From assembly GCA_012845835.1 (NCBI GenBank), contig JABAKD010000020.1:496001-560000 (forward strand): a stretch of 64,000 nucleotides of DNA. The letters are read 5' to 3'. Position numbers and translations under genes: made by a program. The stretch's first letter is position 1. Each line of letters opens with the position of its first letter. The stretch comes from Undaria pinnatifida (taxonomy: Eukaryota; Sar; Phaeophyceae; Laminariales; Alariaceae). The notes beneath the pieces were generated by a model. The model was not told the DNA's origin, did no database searches, and saw nothing but the letters and a program-made list of their open reading frames with translations. This document shows, piece after piece, positions 55,816 to 64,000 of this stretch.

Positions 55816-57858
55816 CTGTTTCTCCGCCATGACGACCAACTCGAACAACTCTGCCACCGCGCGGCCCTCCCGCTCTTCCTCCGCGGTGGAGGGCTCCTCC
55901 AGCCGCCCCAGCTGCCCCGTGTACCGCAGGAAATCCATCATCACCTTCCTTACCCCCTTCTTTTTGGCCGTTTCCGCGAACCGATCGATATCGGACAAGA
56001 CCTTTTCCGCCACTCTAGTAAACTCGGGCGATACCCCGCCGCCCCCACGTGGGTCCGCGTCTCCCTCGTCCCCAGCTAGTAGGTGATCCCGAAGGAAGGA
56101 CCTCAAAGGGACGTACCGCGACAAGTGCCCTTCCAACGCTTCCGTCAGCTCGCCGTCGGGCAACGCGTAAGCGGGGCAGTTCATGAGGAGGTGCAGCAAC
56201 GGGGTGGACTCTGAAGGATGCACCAGACATCTCAGGAAAGACATGAGCATCCGCGGCGTCTCGCTGTCGAACACACTCGAGAAACGACTGCCCCCGTCGA
56301 CCGGAACGCCACTAGCACTTAGCGCCGCAGATAACACGTCGGCGGTACCCCAACCCCCGACGGCCGCGACGCCGATGTCAGCTGGCTTCACGCCTCCATC
56401 CATCATCTTCCGCACTCTCTTTCCCAAAGCTTTTAGCTCGTCATCCTCGGTACGAAACGTTAGGCAGGAAAGTCTGCTGCCGCCGTCGGTTACAGGTGAG
56501 TCCGTCGGCGTCTCGTTTCGCTCATCACCGGTCGGTTCCGCGACGGCAGCAGCAACAGTGTCGGCAGCAGGAACCACCCTGCCTTCCACTACCTTCGGCC
56601 CCTTCTCCATCTGCTTCTTCTTCTTGTTCTTCGCGGCAACCGGCACATCTTGAGGTTTGAGCGCCCTCATAGCCACGTGAATGGCGTCGGTGCTCTGACG
56701 GGTACCCTTGAGATGAACCTCAACGGCCCCGGGGAACGCTTCCTTGAACCTCGGCACAGCCATGTGCTCTGCGCCTAGCGCGTGTCCCCTTGAGACACCG
56801 GCAAACCCCGTCGCGAGAAGAGGGTCCGCTGTCGCCGTTACTCCGACCCCTGGGGTCGCAATCCCCGCGAGAATGTCCAGCATTGCCGGCGAGTACTCGT
56901 GCAGGTCGTCCACGAAGATGTGAGACAGGCGCAGGGAAAACGCGGTCCTCGCGGTGGCGCTCTCCTTCAGGACTCGACGCGCCAGCAGCAGGTGGTCGCT
57001 GTGATCGGCGACCTCTTCCCGCCTCTTCAGCGCCACAAAAGCCTCGTAGCTGTTCGCCTTATCTCGCTCCCCAATAACGTGCTCGAGCCACGCCCCCCTT
57101 TCTAGCTGCGCCCGGAGCTCCGCCCGACTCGGCCCCACACGGGTACCATCTGGCCCTTGCCCGTTGACGAGGAGACCCTCATTTTGAAGAGCCGGTTCAA
57201 CCGCCAACGTTTGTTCCAGCTCCGCTTCAAGGGTTTCAACATAGCGGAGGTAGTCTTCCGGCGCGATGCCGCAATGCGCAAGGCTCGAGAAGAGGTGGAG
57301 GATCGGCCTGACGGCGTTGCCCGGGTCATGCAGGGGGCGGAACTTGCCCAGGGGGAGAGTGCCCAGGTGCCGGTGGAGAAACACGCACAGGCTGCTGTGG
57401 TCGAGCAAACGCACATCGGCGGGCATGTAGCTTCCCACGGTGGGGCCGAAGTCGTTCACGATCGTTCTGATCAGGGACGGAAACGTTGCAACGTCACATT
57501 TCGCGCAGCCCAGAGGGCGGTCTAGGTCCACCCTCTGCCGGAGAGCAGCCGCGCTCTCTTGCCGGCTCAAGGCCAACAGCGACCCCCCTTGCTGCTGTGC
57601 ATCACATGTTACACTGGTTGCTGCCCGTGCCGCCTGCAGGAGCTGGTCGGTTAGGGACCATGTCTTACCCGAACCAAGAAGGCCGGTGATGAGGGTAGCC
57701 TGGCTCGTTGATCGCGGCGCTGCTGCCGAAATCATGTTGTCGCATAAACCATTATCACGGCCAGAACACACTGCTCGCTGATCGTAGCTGTGAGGCTTTC
57801 GGGAGTTCCCGGGCAGTCGAACGCAATGGATCTGGCGTTTGAACCCCTTCACGTACAC
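55816..57858 (-). CDS. AddB/UvrD-like helicase-nuclease, N-terminal exon
   Basis: 681 codons, frame phase 0 at the CAG|GTGATT donor. Start candidates are ATG 57858 (MYVKGFKRQIHCVRLPGN, basic, possibly a targeting presequence) and ATG 57735 (MISAAAPRSTSQ, just before motif I). Motif I is LITGLLGSGKTWSL (intact Walker A), motif Ia LLALSRQESAAALRQRV, and motif II region SHIFVDDLHEYSPAMLDIL (DD.HE in place of DExQ). Motif III region is TATADPLLATGFAGVSRG (no Gln), motif IV region VHLKGTRQSTDAIHV. Inserts include a Lys-rich KNKKKKQMEKG stretch near the middle. The order is that of superfamily 1 UvrD/RecB-type proteins, but several helicase residues are degenerate, as in AddB. With the exon at 44404-45909 it would give about 1182 residues. 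The neighbouring divergent start at 57981 implies a shared promoter. Confidence 0.75.
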
Positions 57859-57980
57859 GCCACCTCCTTCAACTGAACTCCCGATTTATAGCAGGCTGAA
57901 GGGCTGAATCCGTGAAGCGTTCGCATTCTATCTTTTATTACGCAGCGTCCAACCGCCTTGTTCGCCAGGATCGGGGTGCG
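57859..57980. promoter_or_regulatory. Candidate bidirectional promoter/5' UTR
   Basis: 122 bp separate the outermost starts of two divergently read coding exons. The interval holds 'tatagc' at 57888 and no repeat. Inferred from gene arrangement only; no mapped element. Confidence 0.4.
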
Positions 57981-58022
57981 ATGGATGTCGACACACCGTG
58001 GAGGCGAAAACGGCCCTCGGAG
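57981..58022 (+). CDS. Divergent gene, candidate first coding exon
   Basis: ATG 57981 reads MDVDTPWRRKRPSE and meets a perfect donor GAG|GTAAGT at 58023. The basic WRRKRP resembles a nuclear localisation motif, which is weak evidence. The same frame opens upstream to 57912. The next exon is not settled: the best downstream exon (58424-58656) needs two bases from its predecessor, but this one ends in phase 0, so a small exon may lie between. Confidence 0.4.
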
Positions 58023-58423
58023 GTAAGTCGGTGCACACGGCTCGTTGAAAACGCAAACCTGTCCGAGTCACAACCCTCTGACAAGAGAGGGCAAGAATCT
58101 GGAAACTGTTTACTAGCTCTTGTCGGCGCTCTTTCACTCTATAAAATACGATTCTCTATGTTGGCAAGCAGTCGGTGTCAGCATGTTCAACGCAGCCCCC
58201 CAGGCAGGAGAGATCCCTGTCCCCAGCTCCCCTCTGCCTGCCACAATAGTTTTATTACACGCCCTTCGCTTTTGCGCGAACCAGCCCGAACCACGGCCAC
58301 TCTCGGGGTGCTTGCTCGCCCGACGCTGATGCAGCTTCTTTGACCCTCCCACGTCGCTGTTGATTTTTATCACCAAATTTCCAGCTATTGAATGAATATT
58401 TCCAATCAATCAATTTCCCCCAG

Positions 58424-58656
58424 GTGTGCCTTTTGCCTTCATCAGTCATTCATGTCACGTCGTCCCAAGTCCCAATCATTCCGCGCCAAATTTTTGCCCG
58501 CCCCTGAGCAGGATGAAGAATATCAGGTTTCAAAGAGGCACCTCTCGGAGCAATTCTTCAACATGCAGATATCCCTGCCTCCCGCGCGAGGGCTGAATGA
58601 TGCCCGTCCCACCACCCGGGGTTTGGCGGACGAAGGGGGCAGCGGCGACGAGTTCG
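58424..58656 (+). CDS. Divergent gene, candidate later exon
   Basis: Acceptor atttcccccag|GTGTGCC and donor GAGTTCG|GTAAGC bracket a frame reading CAFCLHQSFMSRRPKSQS, then FRAKFLPAPEQDEEYQVSKR, HLSEQFFNMQISLPP and a Gly/Asp-rich end. The composition and splice signals look genuine. I do not recognise the family. An internal ATG (58451, MSRRPKSQS) could be the start if the upstream exon is non-coding. No continuation was found before 64000. Confidence 0.45.
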
Positions 58657-58927
58657 GTAAGCAGGGTTTCAAACGTCACCAGACCTCACCCGATACAAAT
58701 ATGAAACCATGGTAAATCGTAATACCACACAGGTCACAGGTCACGTAACGTACCATATGGTACTCTGCACTCTGTACTGCTGTTTTGTACCGGTAGTGAA
58801 ATATTTTGACACCTGGTACCCGGGGAATTAGTCGATAATTTGACGTTCGGGTTTTGATGATACTGTAGTAGTGGACGTGCGTGCTGCAGTGGTGCACGAG
58901 ACGATTTGTACGGGTGAGGCTCCTCAC

Positions 58928-59097
58928 GAAGAGCTGAAGTACTGCTGCATGCAGCAGCAGTGTGACGTCTTATGACTAGAAGTCATCCATCTTGGATGAT
59001 AGTACAGTAGGTGAAGAGCTGAAGGACTGCTGCATGCAGCAGCAGTATGACGTCTTATGACTAGAAGTCATCCATCTTGGATGATAGTACAGTAGGT
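58928..59097 (+). repeat. 85-bp tandem duplication
   Basis: Two units (58928-59012, 59013-59097) sharing 'gaagagctgaag', the palindrome 'ctgctgcatgcagcag' and 'tcatccatcttggatga'. Confidence 0.9.
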
Positions 59098-59140
59098 GTA
59101 GCAGGTGGCACGTTCACACGCCCTTTACGGTCACGTGCCC

Positions 59141-59245
59141 TGTTGTTGTTGTTGTTGTTGTTGTTGTTGTCGTTGTCGTTGTTGTCGTTGTTGTTGTTGT
59201 TGTCGTTGTCGTTGTTGTCGTTGTTGTCTCACATTAACTATTGTC
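59141..59245 (-). mobile_element. LINE 3'-tail remnant
   Basis: (TTG/TCG)n at 59141-59226, followed by 'tctcacattaact' and, a little on, 'gagtccgtg', matches the tail end of the LINE copies at 39848 and 61857. Nothing further of the element is left. Confidence 0.6.
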
Positions 59246-59423
59246 CAAAATCTTGAGTCCGTGTGCCCTGTACCCTCCCACCCCAGCTCATATGGCAAAG
59301 GGCAGCGAGCCAGCAACTTACTATTAGTATTACAGGTAATTGGTGGTATTGAGGCGCGGCCTCAATACCTGCAGTAGGTATATCTGCGATGCATCATGTA
59401 TGGAGTTCCTTGTGTTGTATTTT

Positions 59424-60164
59424 GGCCATTTCTTACACAGTCGGATTTGTCAGCCGAACAGCCTTTTTCGACTGAAGCCCAAATCGAGCTTTCTTACACA
59501 GTCGGAACAGGGCTTTTTCGCAACTTTTTTCGACTGAGTTTTCCGACTGGGGAATCCAGTCTTTTTTGGGGGATCCAGTGTTTTTTGAACCCATCGCATA
59601 TCGCTTATCCCACCACCAAGCACACACCCACACGCCCACACACCCATACCAGGTACCACACAGCAGTATCATACAGGGCGCTGACGCTGGCTTGGCTATC
59701 ACTGCTGTTGCTTCTCGCCGCAAGTCAACGTGGCGCATTCCTAGCTACCGCTCGCTAGCAGCGTGTATCACACGACGGCAGCAGCGCGCGGTATCGATCC
59801 CATTTTGCGAACAACGGCTACGCCTGCTGTAGCTTTGGCGGCTCTCGGCTGAGTGCAACTCCACGAACGTAGCTTTGCCGGCTTTCGGCTATAATCCCAA
59901 AGCCACCAACGCCGAAAGCCGCCGACCGCTGGGACGAGAGTTCGTCGAGCGCGAGCACATGTTGCTCGTGCAGAACGCGCGAAGCACAGAGCTGCCAACC
60001 GATCTTCGACTGCCATACAGCAGTACACCCTTACACCAACCCCCTCTAGGAAGAGCACAAAAACCATAAAATCGACTTGACTGACGATAAGAAGGAGGAC
60101 CAGAAGAATCCAGTCGAAAACGGCCGTATTCGACTGGCGGAATCCGACTATGTAAGAAATAGCC
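59424..60164 (+). mobile_element. 'cagtcgaaa' TIR element, copy 3
   Basis: Terminal inverted repeat ggccatttcttacacagtcg at the left is mirrored by gactatgtaagaaatagcc at the right. 741 bp, non-coding. The interior matches 7900-8200. Frames of up to 182 codons on the minus strand cross it and its right flank without any transposase motif. Confidence 0.7.
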
Positions 60165-61544
60165 TTGAGAGCAGTTTCGGAAAACTTTTTTTCCCAGAAT
60201 GAAAACATATCCAGAATCAGAGGGAAAAATCGCGTTTCGTTCTGGGTTTCGCCCCCAAATCCAGAGGCAGGGGATTTTTTGGGGCTCCCTTTCTGGAAAC
60301 TCAAGTTCCGGTTCAAAACGAGAATGAACCGGCCCCAAGATGTGGTGTATCAGTGTTTTAGTGTGGAGAGCGCGCTCTGATGTGAATTACCCACACCACG
60401 CATCTACAGCAGTACCTGTACCTGGACACACTTCAGACATGAATATAGCGCTTCAACCAACCAACGAAGCACACCCCGTGCCACCAGTAGCTAGCCGCAG
60501 CAACAGCAGCAGCAGCGAGACACGCATGCAGTAGCGAACGGCACAAGGATGTCGGCCCCCTCAACGAAGGTTCGAATCGGTGCTGGCACGCTACAATGGG
60601 CAAAGAAGAGGAGAGCTCGGAGAGGAGGTGCTTGGTGCTGGGGAGACAGGCTTGCCAAGAGGGCCAGCTACAGCGACCGAGAGGCACAAAAGGGCTTTCG
60701 AACCTGAAGGTGTCGTCTTACTCGCCGTGCACTCCAGCTGCGTGCTTTGTTGCTTTGGCAGCCTCGGCACAAGCCTGTGTTTGGCAGGGTCGTCGATTTC
60801 GCCACGTAGCGTACCTGCTGTTGAACACAACACCTGGCACCTGGCACGCGAATTCCGAATTCGCGCACACCCACACACAGCCACGTATGTGGGAGTTGAT
60901 TTTGATTGCTGACAGCCACTGACAAAGAGCCACTGCCCTAATTATGTTTGAGGTGACCACGGGCACGCAGGTCCTGGCTACGCGCTGCTGCTGCTACTGC
61001 TGCGTGCTTCGTCGCGCACAGTCAGGTTAGCTGTTTAGCTAGCTCCCTGCTGCTGACGTCCGTTCATTCCTCGGCCAAATGCAAAAGGCTAAAACACGCA
61101 AGAAAAACGTTTTGAAACCTCTTTGAACGCGGCCGATTTTTACACCAATCAGCACGAAACGTCATTTTGCCATTTCGTTCTGGAAAATGAAGAAAAAAAT
61201 GGTTCTGGATTTGTTCATTCTGCGATTCTGGAAAACGAAAAATTGTTTCCGAAACTGTCTATTGGCATCGAGCGCGTCCCAGAACCAATCAATTGCTCCT
61301 GCGGTACACTGGCTCCGGATTGGTTTTGTTAAAGCTGCTCTCGCAAACATTTTCGCGGCGCGGTCACCCGTCTGGATTGGACAGGTCGCCGAGGGCGTTG
61401 TACCTCGATTCGAATTGAGGGTGTACCCGTAGGTTCAACATCACTGTTTTTGGTATTCCGAACGAAAAGGGTATGATGGCGGAGAGATTATGTTGTTCTC
61501 GACGCGCTTGTGGGCTTGTGCATATTTTACAAAAATTGAAAAAC
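60165..61544. other. No gene recognised
   Basis: Two 'ttctggaaa/ccagaatc' rich segments (60180-60320 and 61160-61260) resemble each other in composition. No conserved protein. Confidence 0.35.
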
Positions 61545-61605
61545 GTCAGCTGCGAGTACGAACGATTGAATGGTTGAAACTCAACTTTGCAAGCTGCGTG
61601 GTACA
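61545..61605 (-). repeat. MS-x-D leader repeat, copy 9 (degenerate)
   Basis: Minus strand 'cacgcagcttgcaaagTTG' then LSFNHSIV-like reading. The ATG is now TTG. Confidence 0.4.
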
Positions 61606-61620
61606 TGTATGTTTGGCTAA

Positions 61621-61843
61621 GGGCCCGAATTAACGAAGAACTTGCCAAATCGAGTTTCGATTTTTTTCTTTTAGAATTGAATTTAATTTGCATCTGATTG
61701 GTCAAAAAATTATTCACCAAGCAGGCATTCTCAGAATTATTACGAAAAATTAAATTCAACAAAGAAGTAAAGGAAGACTTTGTCGGCCGAATTTAGTCGA
61801 AAATCGAATTTCAATTTGGGGAGTTTGTCCACCAAGACATGGC
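61621..61843 (+). mobile_element. TIR DNA transposon 'GGGCCC', copy 3, cut by LINE
   Basis: Begins GGGCCCGAATTAACGAAGAA after TAA and follows copy 2 for about 220 bp, until 'gtttgtccaccaagacatgg', where the (TTG)n tail of the LINE begins. The remainder of the transposon was not found on the far side. Confidence 0.8.
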
Positions 61844-61856
61844 ATGTTGTATGTTG

Positions 61857-61858
61857 TA

Positions 61859-61952
<94 letters not shown>

Positions 61953-63305
61953 CTCACATTAACTCGCATAATCAAGTCCGTGGTCACAGGACAGGCTCCA
62001 GTCACTCTGGAGCTGAGGAATACCCCAGGGAAAAAACACAAGCAAACCAAAGGTGGTACACGCATATATCACAGCTGACGCAATTCATGCCTCCACCAGA
62101 AACATGTAAAACATTGAAATCGGGAGCCAGCCTACGATGTGCCAGGTCCATACTGATACGTCTCACTACTCGAATGTTGTTGTTGTTGTTCTCACATCAA
62201 CTCGCATAATCGAGTCCGTGGTCACAGGACAGGCTCCAGTCACTCTGAGCTGAGGAATACCCCAGGGAAAAAAACACAAACAAACCAAAGGTGGTACACG
62301 CATATATCACAGCTGACGCAATTCATGCCTCCACCAGAAACATATAAAAATGAAATCGGGAGTCAGCCTACGATGTGCCAGGTCCATACTGGTGCATACG
62401 TCTCACTACTCGCGCCTGGAAAAACCGACTATACCGCTTGCCACCCAAGAAAGACTACCACCACGCATATATTGCACGTAGTACCTATCACTACGCATAC
62501 GCGCAAGTCAATTGGAAAAACGAAACAAAGAAAAGAAAAGAAGAGAAGATAAAGGAAAGGAAAGGAAAGGAAAGACAAGGAAGCGAAAAAACGAAAAAGG
62601 AAAGGAAAGGAAAGGAAAGGAAAGGAAAGGAAAGGAAAGGAAAGAAAAGACAACAAAAGTAAGAAAAGACAAGACAAGAAGAGGAAGCAAGGAAAGGAAA
62701 AGAGAAAAAAATGTCATGCTAGCAGACCCTAGGAACTGACTAAAGACGGCATTGGGATCATCGAGGGCATCAAGTGCGTCATCAATGGCACTGGGGGGAG
62801 AACGCAACATGGCGAAGAAGTCAGGGCGGTCTTACGCTATTTCGTGACGACCATTGGAAGGCGCACAAATTTCAAGACGATGATGGCCAGACCCAGACGT
62901 CAGTCTCTTGGGCATGAAGCCCCCCCTTCCCCCCCCCCCCCTTCCCCCTCCCCTTCCCCCCTCCTCCCTCTCCCCCCCTCCCCCCTCCCCCCTCCCCCCT
63001 CCCCCCCTCCCCCCCTCCCCCCCTCCCCCCTCCCACCCTCCCCCCCTCCCCCCCTCCCCCCTCCCCCCGGTCGCTTAGAAATGCCGAGGGTGGATGGCGC
63101 TGCCGCAGCCTTTGCGCGTCGCTCTGCAGCTTTGCATCTCTCTCCGTTTCATGCCAAGTCCGCATGAACAACTCGGCCCCCTCCTCTACTCGTCGAAACC
63201 ATCTGCCGGCCTTCTGAGCAGCCTTTCGCCACCCTTCGACTTTCATTCCAAAGACCGACATATCCTCCTTCAGATGAGCCATCCAGTCCTTCTCTTGCAC
63301 CCCGA
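61857..63305 (-). mobile_element. LINE copies 2a/2b, tandem 3' ends
   Basis: A short 3' piece (61857-62172) with about 31 TTG units is followed by a second copy (62174-63305) with only about five TTG units at its tail. Copy 2b extends through the 3' UTR, the purine tract (62515-62710), the C-rich tract and the end of the RT frame (KAAQKAGRWFRRVEEGAELF), stopping near 63305. Relative to copy 1 it has TGG instead of TAG before the MxHLKED segment, and a 2-bp insertion that shifts the frame after HETER. Confidence 0.8.
62923..63068. repeat. C-rich tract in LINE copy 2
   Basis: About 145 bp of C/T-only sequence, the shorter counterpart of 40612-40980. Confidence 0.95.
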
Positions 63306-63516
63306 ATATAGATCGGTGACTCCCATCCCTAGATGTTGTCAGGGTCAACAGGACGATTTTCCATAATAATCAGTCTGCACTGATACTGCTGTAAAACGCG
63401 CAAGGAGGGTAGATACTATAGTAAGCATTACATCATTATATGACACGATCAGTATAGACGGCGGGGGTTATAATACGCACGATACTATCACATGATATGA
63501 CCAATAAGTGGGTTGT

Positions 63517-63518
<2 letters not shown>
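63306..63518. other. No gene recognised
   Basis: Unique AT-rich sequence between the LINE and the SINE tail. Confidence 0.5.
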
Positions 63519-63552
<34 letters not shown>

Positions 63553-63842
63553 GCACACTTTCACTTTTCAGCTTCTGGACAAGCCGTGGTCACAGGTGTC
63601 ATCCCTTCTCCTCCCCGGTTCTTGCCTTCAATTTTTATCGCGCATAGGGTTCAGCAATCCCACTGCTCGTCGATTGTTCATCGAATGTTGCTGACTCACG
63701 CTCTCGCGCTTTCCGCAAGTCAATTTGTGCACAAGAAAAAGTCCCAACGAATTTATACGAGTATGCACTCGGCGGGGCTCGAACTCACGAAACTGACCTA
63801 TACCTGGCTCGAGGATAACCTGATACGCCACCGGGGCGACCG
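63519..63842 (-). mobile_element. SINE family A, copy 3, with poly(A) tail
   Basis: Minus-strand sense: head 'cggtcgccccggtggcgtat', 'caggttatcctcgagccagg', 'gagttcgagccccgccgag', same body as copies 1 and 2, then a run of about 31 A (63519-63549). This copy has the best-preserved head. Confidence 0.85.
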
Positions 63843-64000
63843 GTATATTTCATTGTAGGTGTATTATTGTACAGCCATTCTACGTACCTACCAGGTATAC
63901 TGTTATAATCCAAGTATTAGTAGAGGGGGTGTGGGAAGAAAGGTTTTGTTACAAAGCACAGAATGACAAGGGTCATGAGTGTGATTATTATATCTATCAC
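63843..64000. other. No gene recognised
   Basis: Short AT-rich end of the window. Confidence 0.5.

Noticed and set aside
59768-60316. 182-codon minus-strand frame
   Set aside because: It crosses the border of the TIR element into unrelated flank and holds no transposase motif.
61839-62078. Poly-Val, poly-Cys or poly-Thr frames
   Set aside because: They are readings of the (TTG)n LINE tail.

Overview
The window is nuclear DNA of a eukaryote. Coding blocks are split by introns with GT-AG (once probably GC-AG) junctions. There is an interstitial TTAGGG array, and most of the sequence is decayed retrotransposons, tRNA-derived SINEs, DNA transposons and micro/minisatellites. The bHLH-type exon and the transposon mix would suit a stramenopile, possibly a brown alga, but that is inference; no rRNA, organelle gene or other lineage marker is present. 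I saw no operons, CRISPR arrays or bacterial signals.

Layout, left half. 0.4-1.5 kb: degraded tandem repeats. 1.8-3.7 kb: Copia-type gag relic on the minus strand with a near-perfect fold-back of its zinc-knuckle end. 4.4 kb: tRNA-derived SINE. 7.6-8.3 kb: a non-autonomous repeat. 9.0-10.8 kb: broken multi-exon hAT-like transposase. 11.7-12.3 kb: minisatellite. 12.9-15.1 kb: two inverted copies of a TIR transposon with 3-bp TNA target duplications, one carrying a nested SINE. 16.5-17.0 kb: first coding exon of a bHLH-type transcription factor (minus). 18.3-20.0 kb: a 1.6-kb dispersed repeat, present again at 47.6-49.1 kb. 20.1-20.5 kb: telomeric repeats inside an imperfect inverted repeat. 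20.6-23.7 kb: a disrupted spliced gene with a DDE-transposase-like core. 26.9-29.5 kb: Ty3/gypsy pol relic with a chromodomain-like end.

Layout, right half. 31.3-33.3 kb: two inverted SINE copies. 35.0-35.4 kb: a second gypsy integrase scrap. 36.1-37.4 kb: C-terminal zinc-finger/endonuclease part of a non-LTR element. 39.8-42.6 kb: a 5'-truncated LINE with a YADD reverse transcriptase, a huge C-rich tract and an (AAC)n tail; a shorter copy lies at 61.9-63.3 kb. 44.4-57.9 kb: the main cellular gene, an AddB/UvrD-like helicase-nuclease on the minus strand in two long exons separated by a 9.9-kb intron. That intron holds the second 1.6-kb repeat, a 455-codon ORF of five 85-residue repeats, a SINE and other repeats. 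57.98 kb onward: a divergent gene starts about 120 bp from the helicase-nuclease start.

The probable host genes are the bHLH factor, the helicase-nuclease (DNA end processing or repair, by family) and the divergent gene. The repeat-protein ORF is the best candidate for something undescribed. All splice joins were read by eye and lack transcript support.
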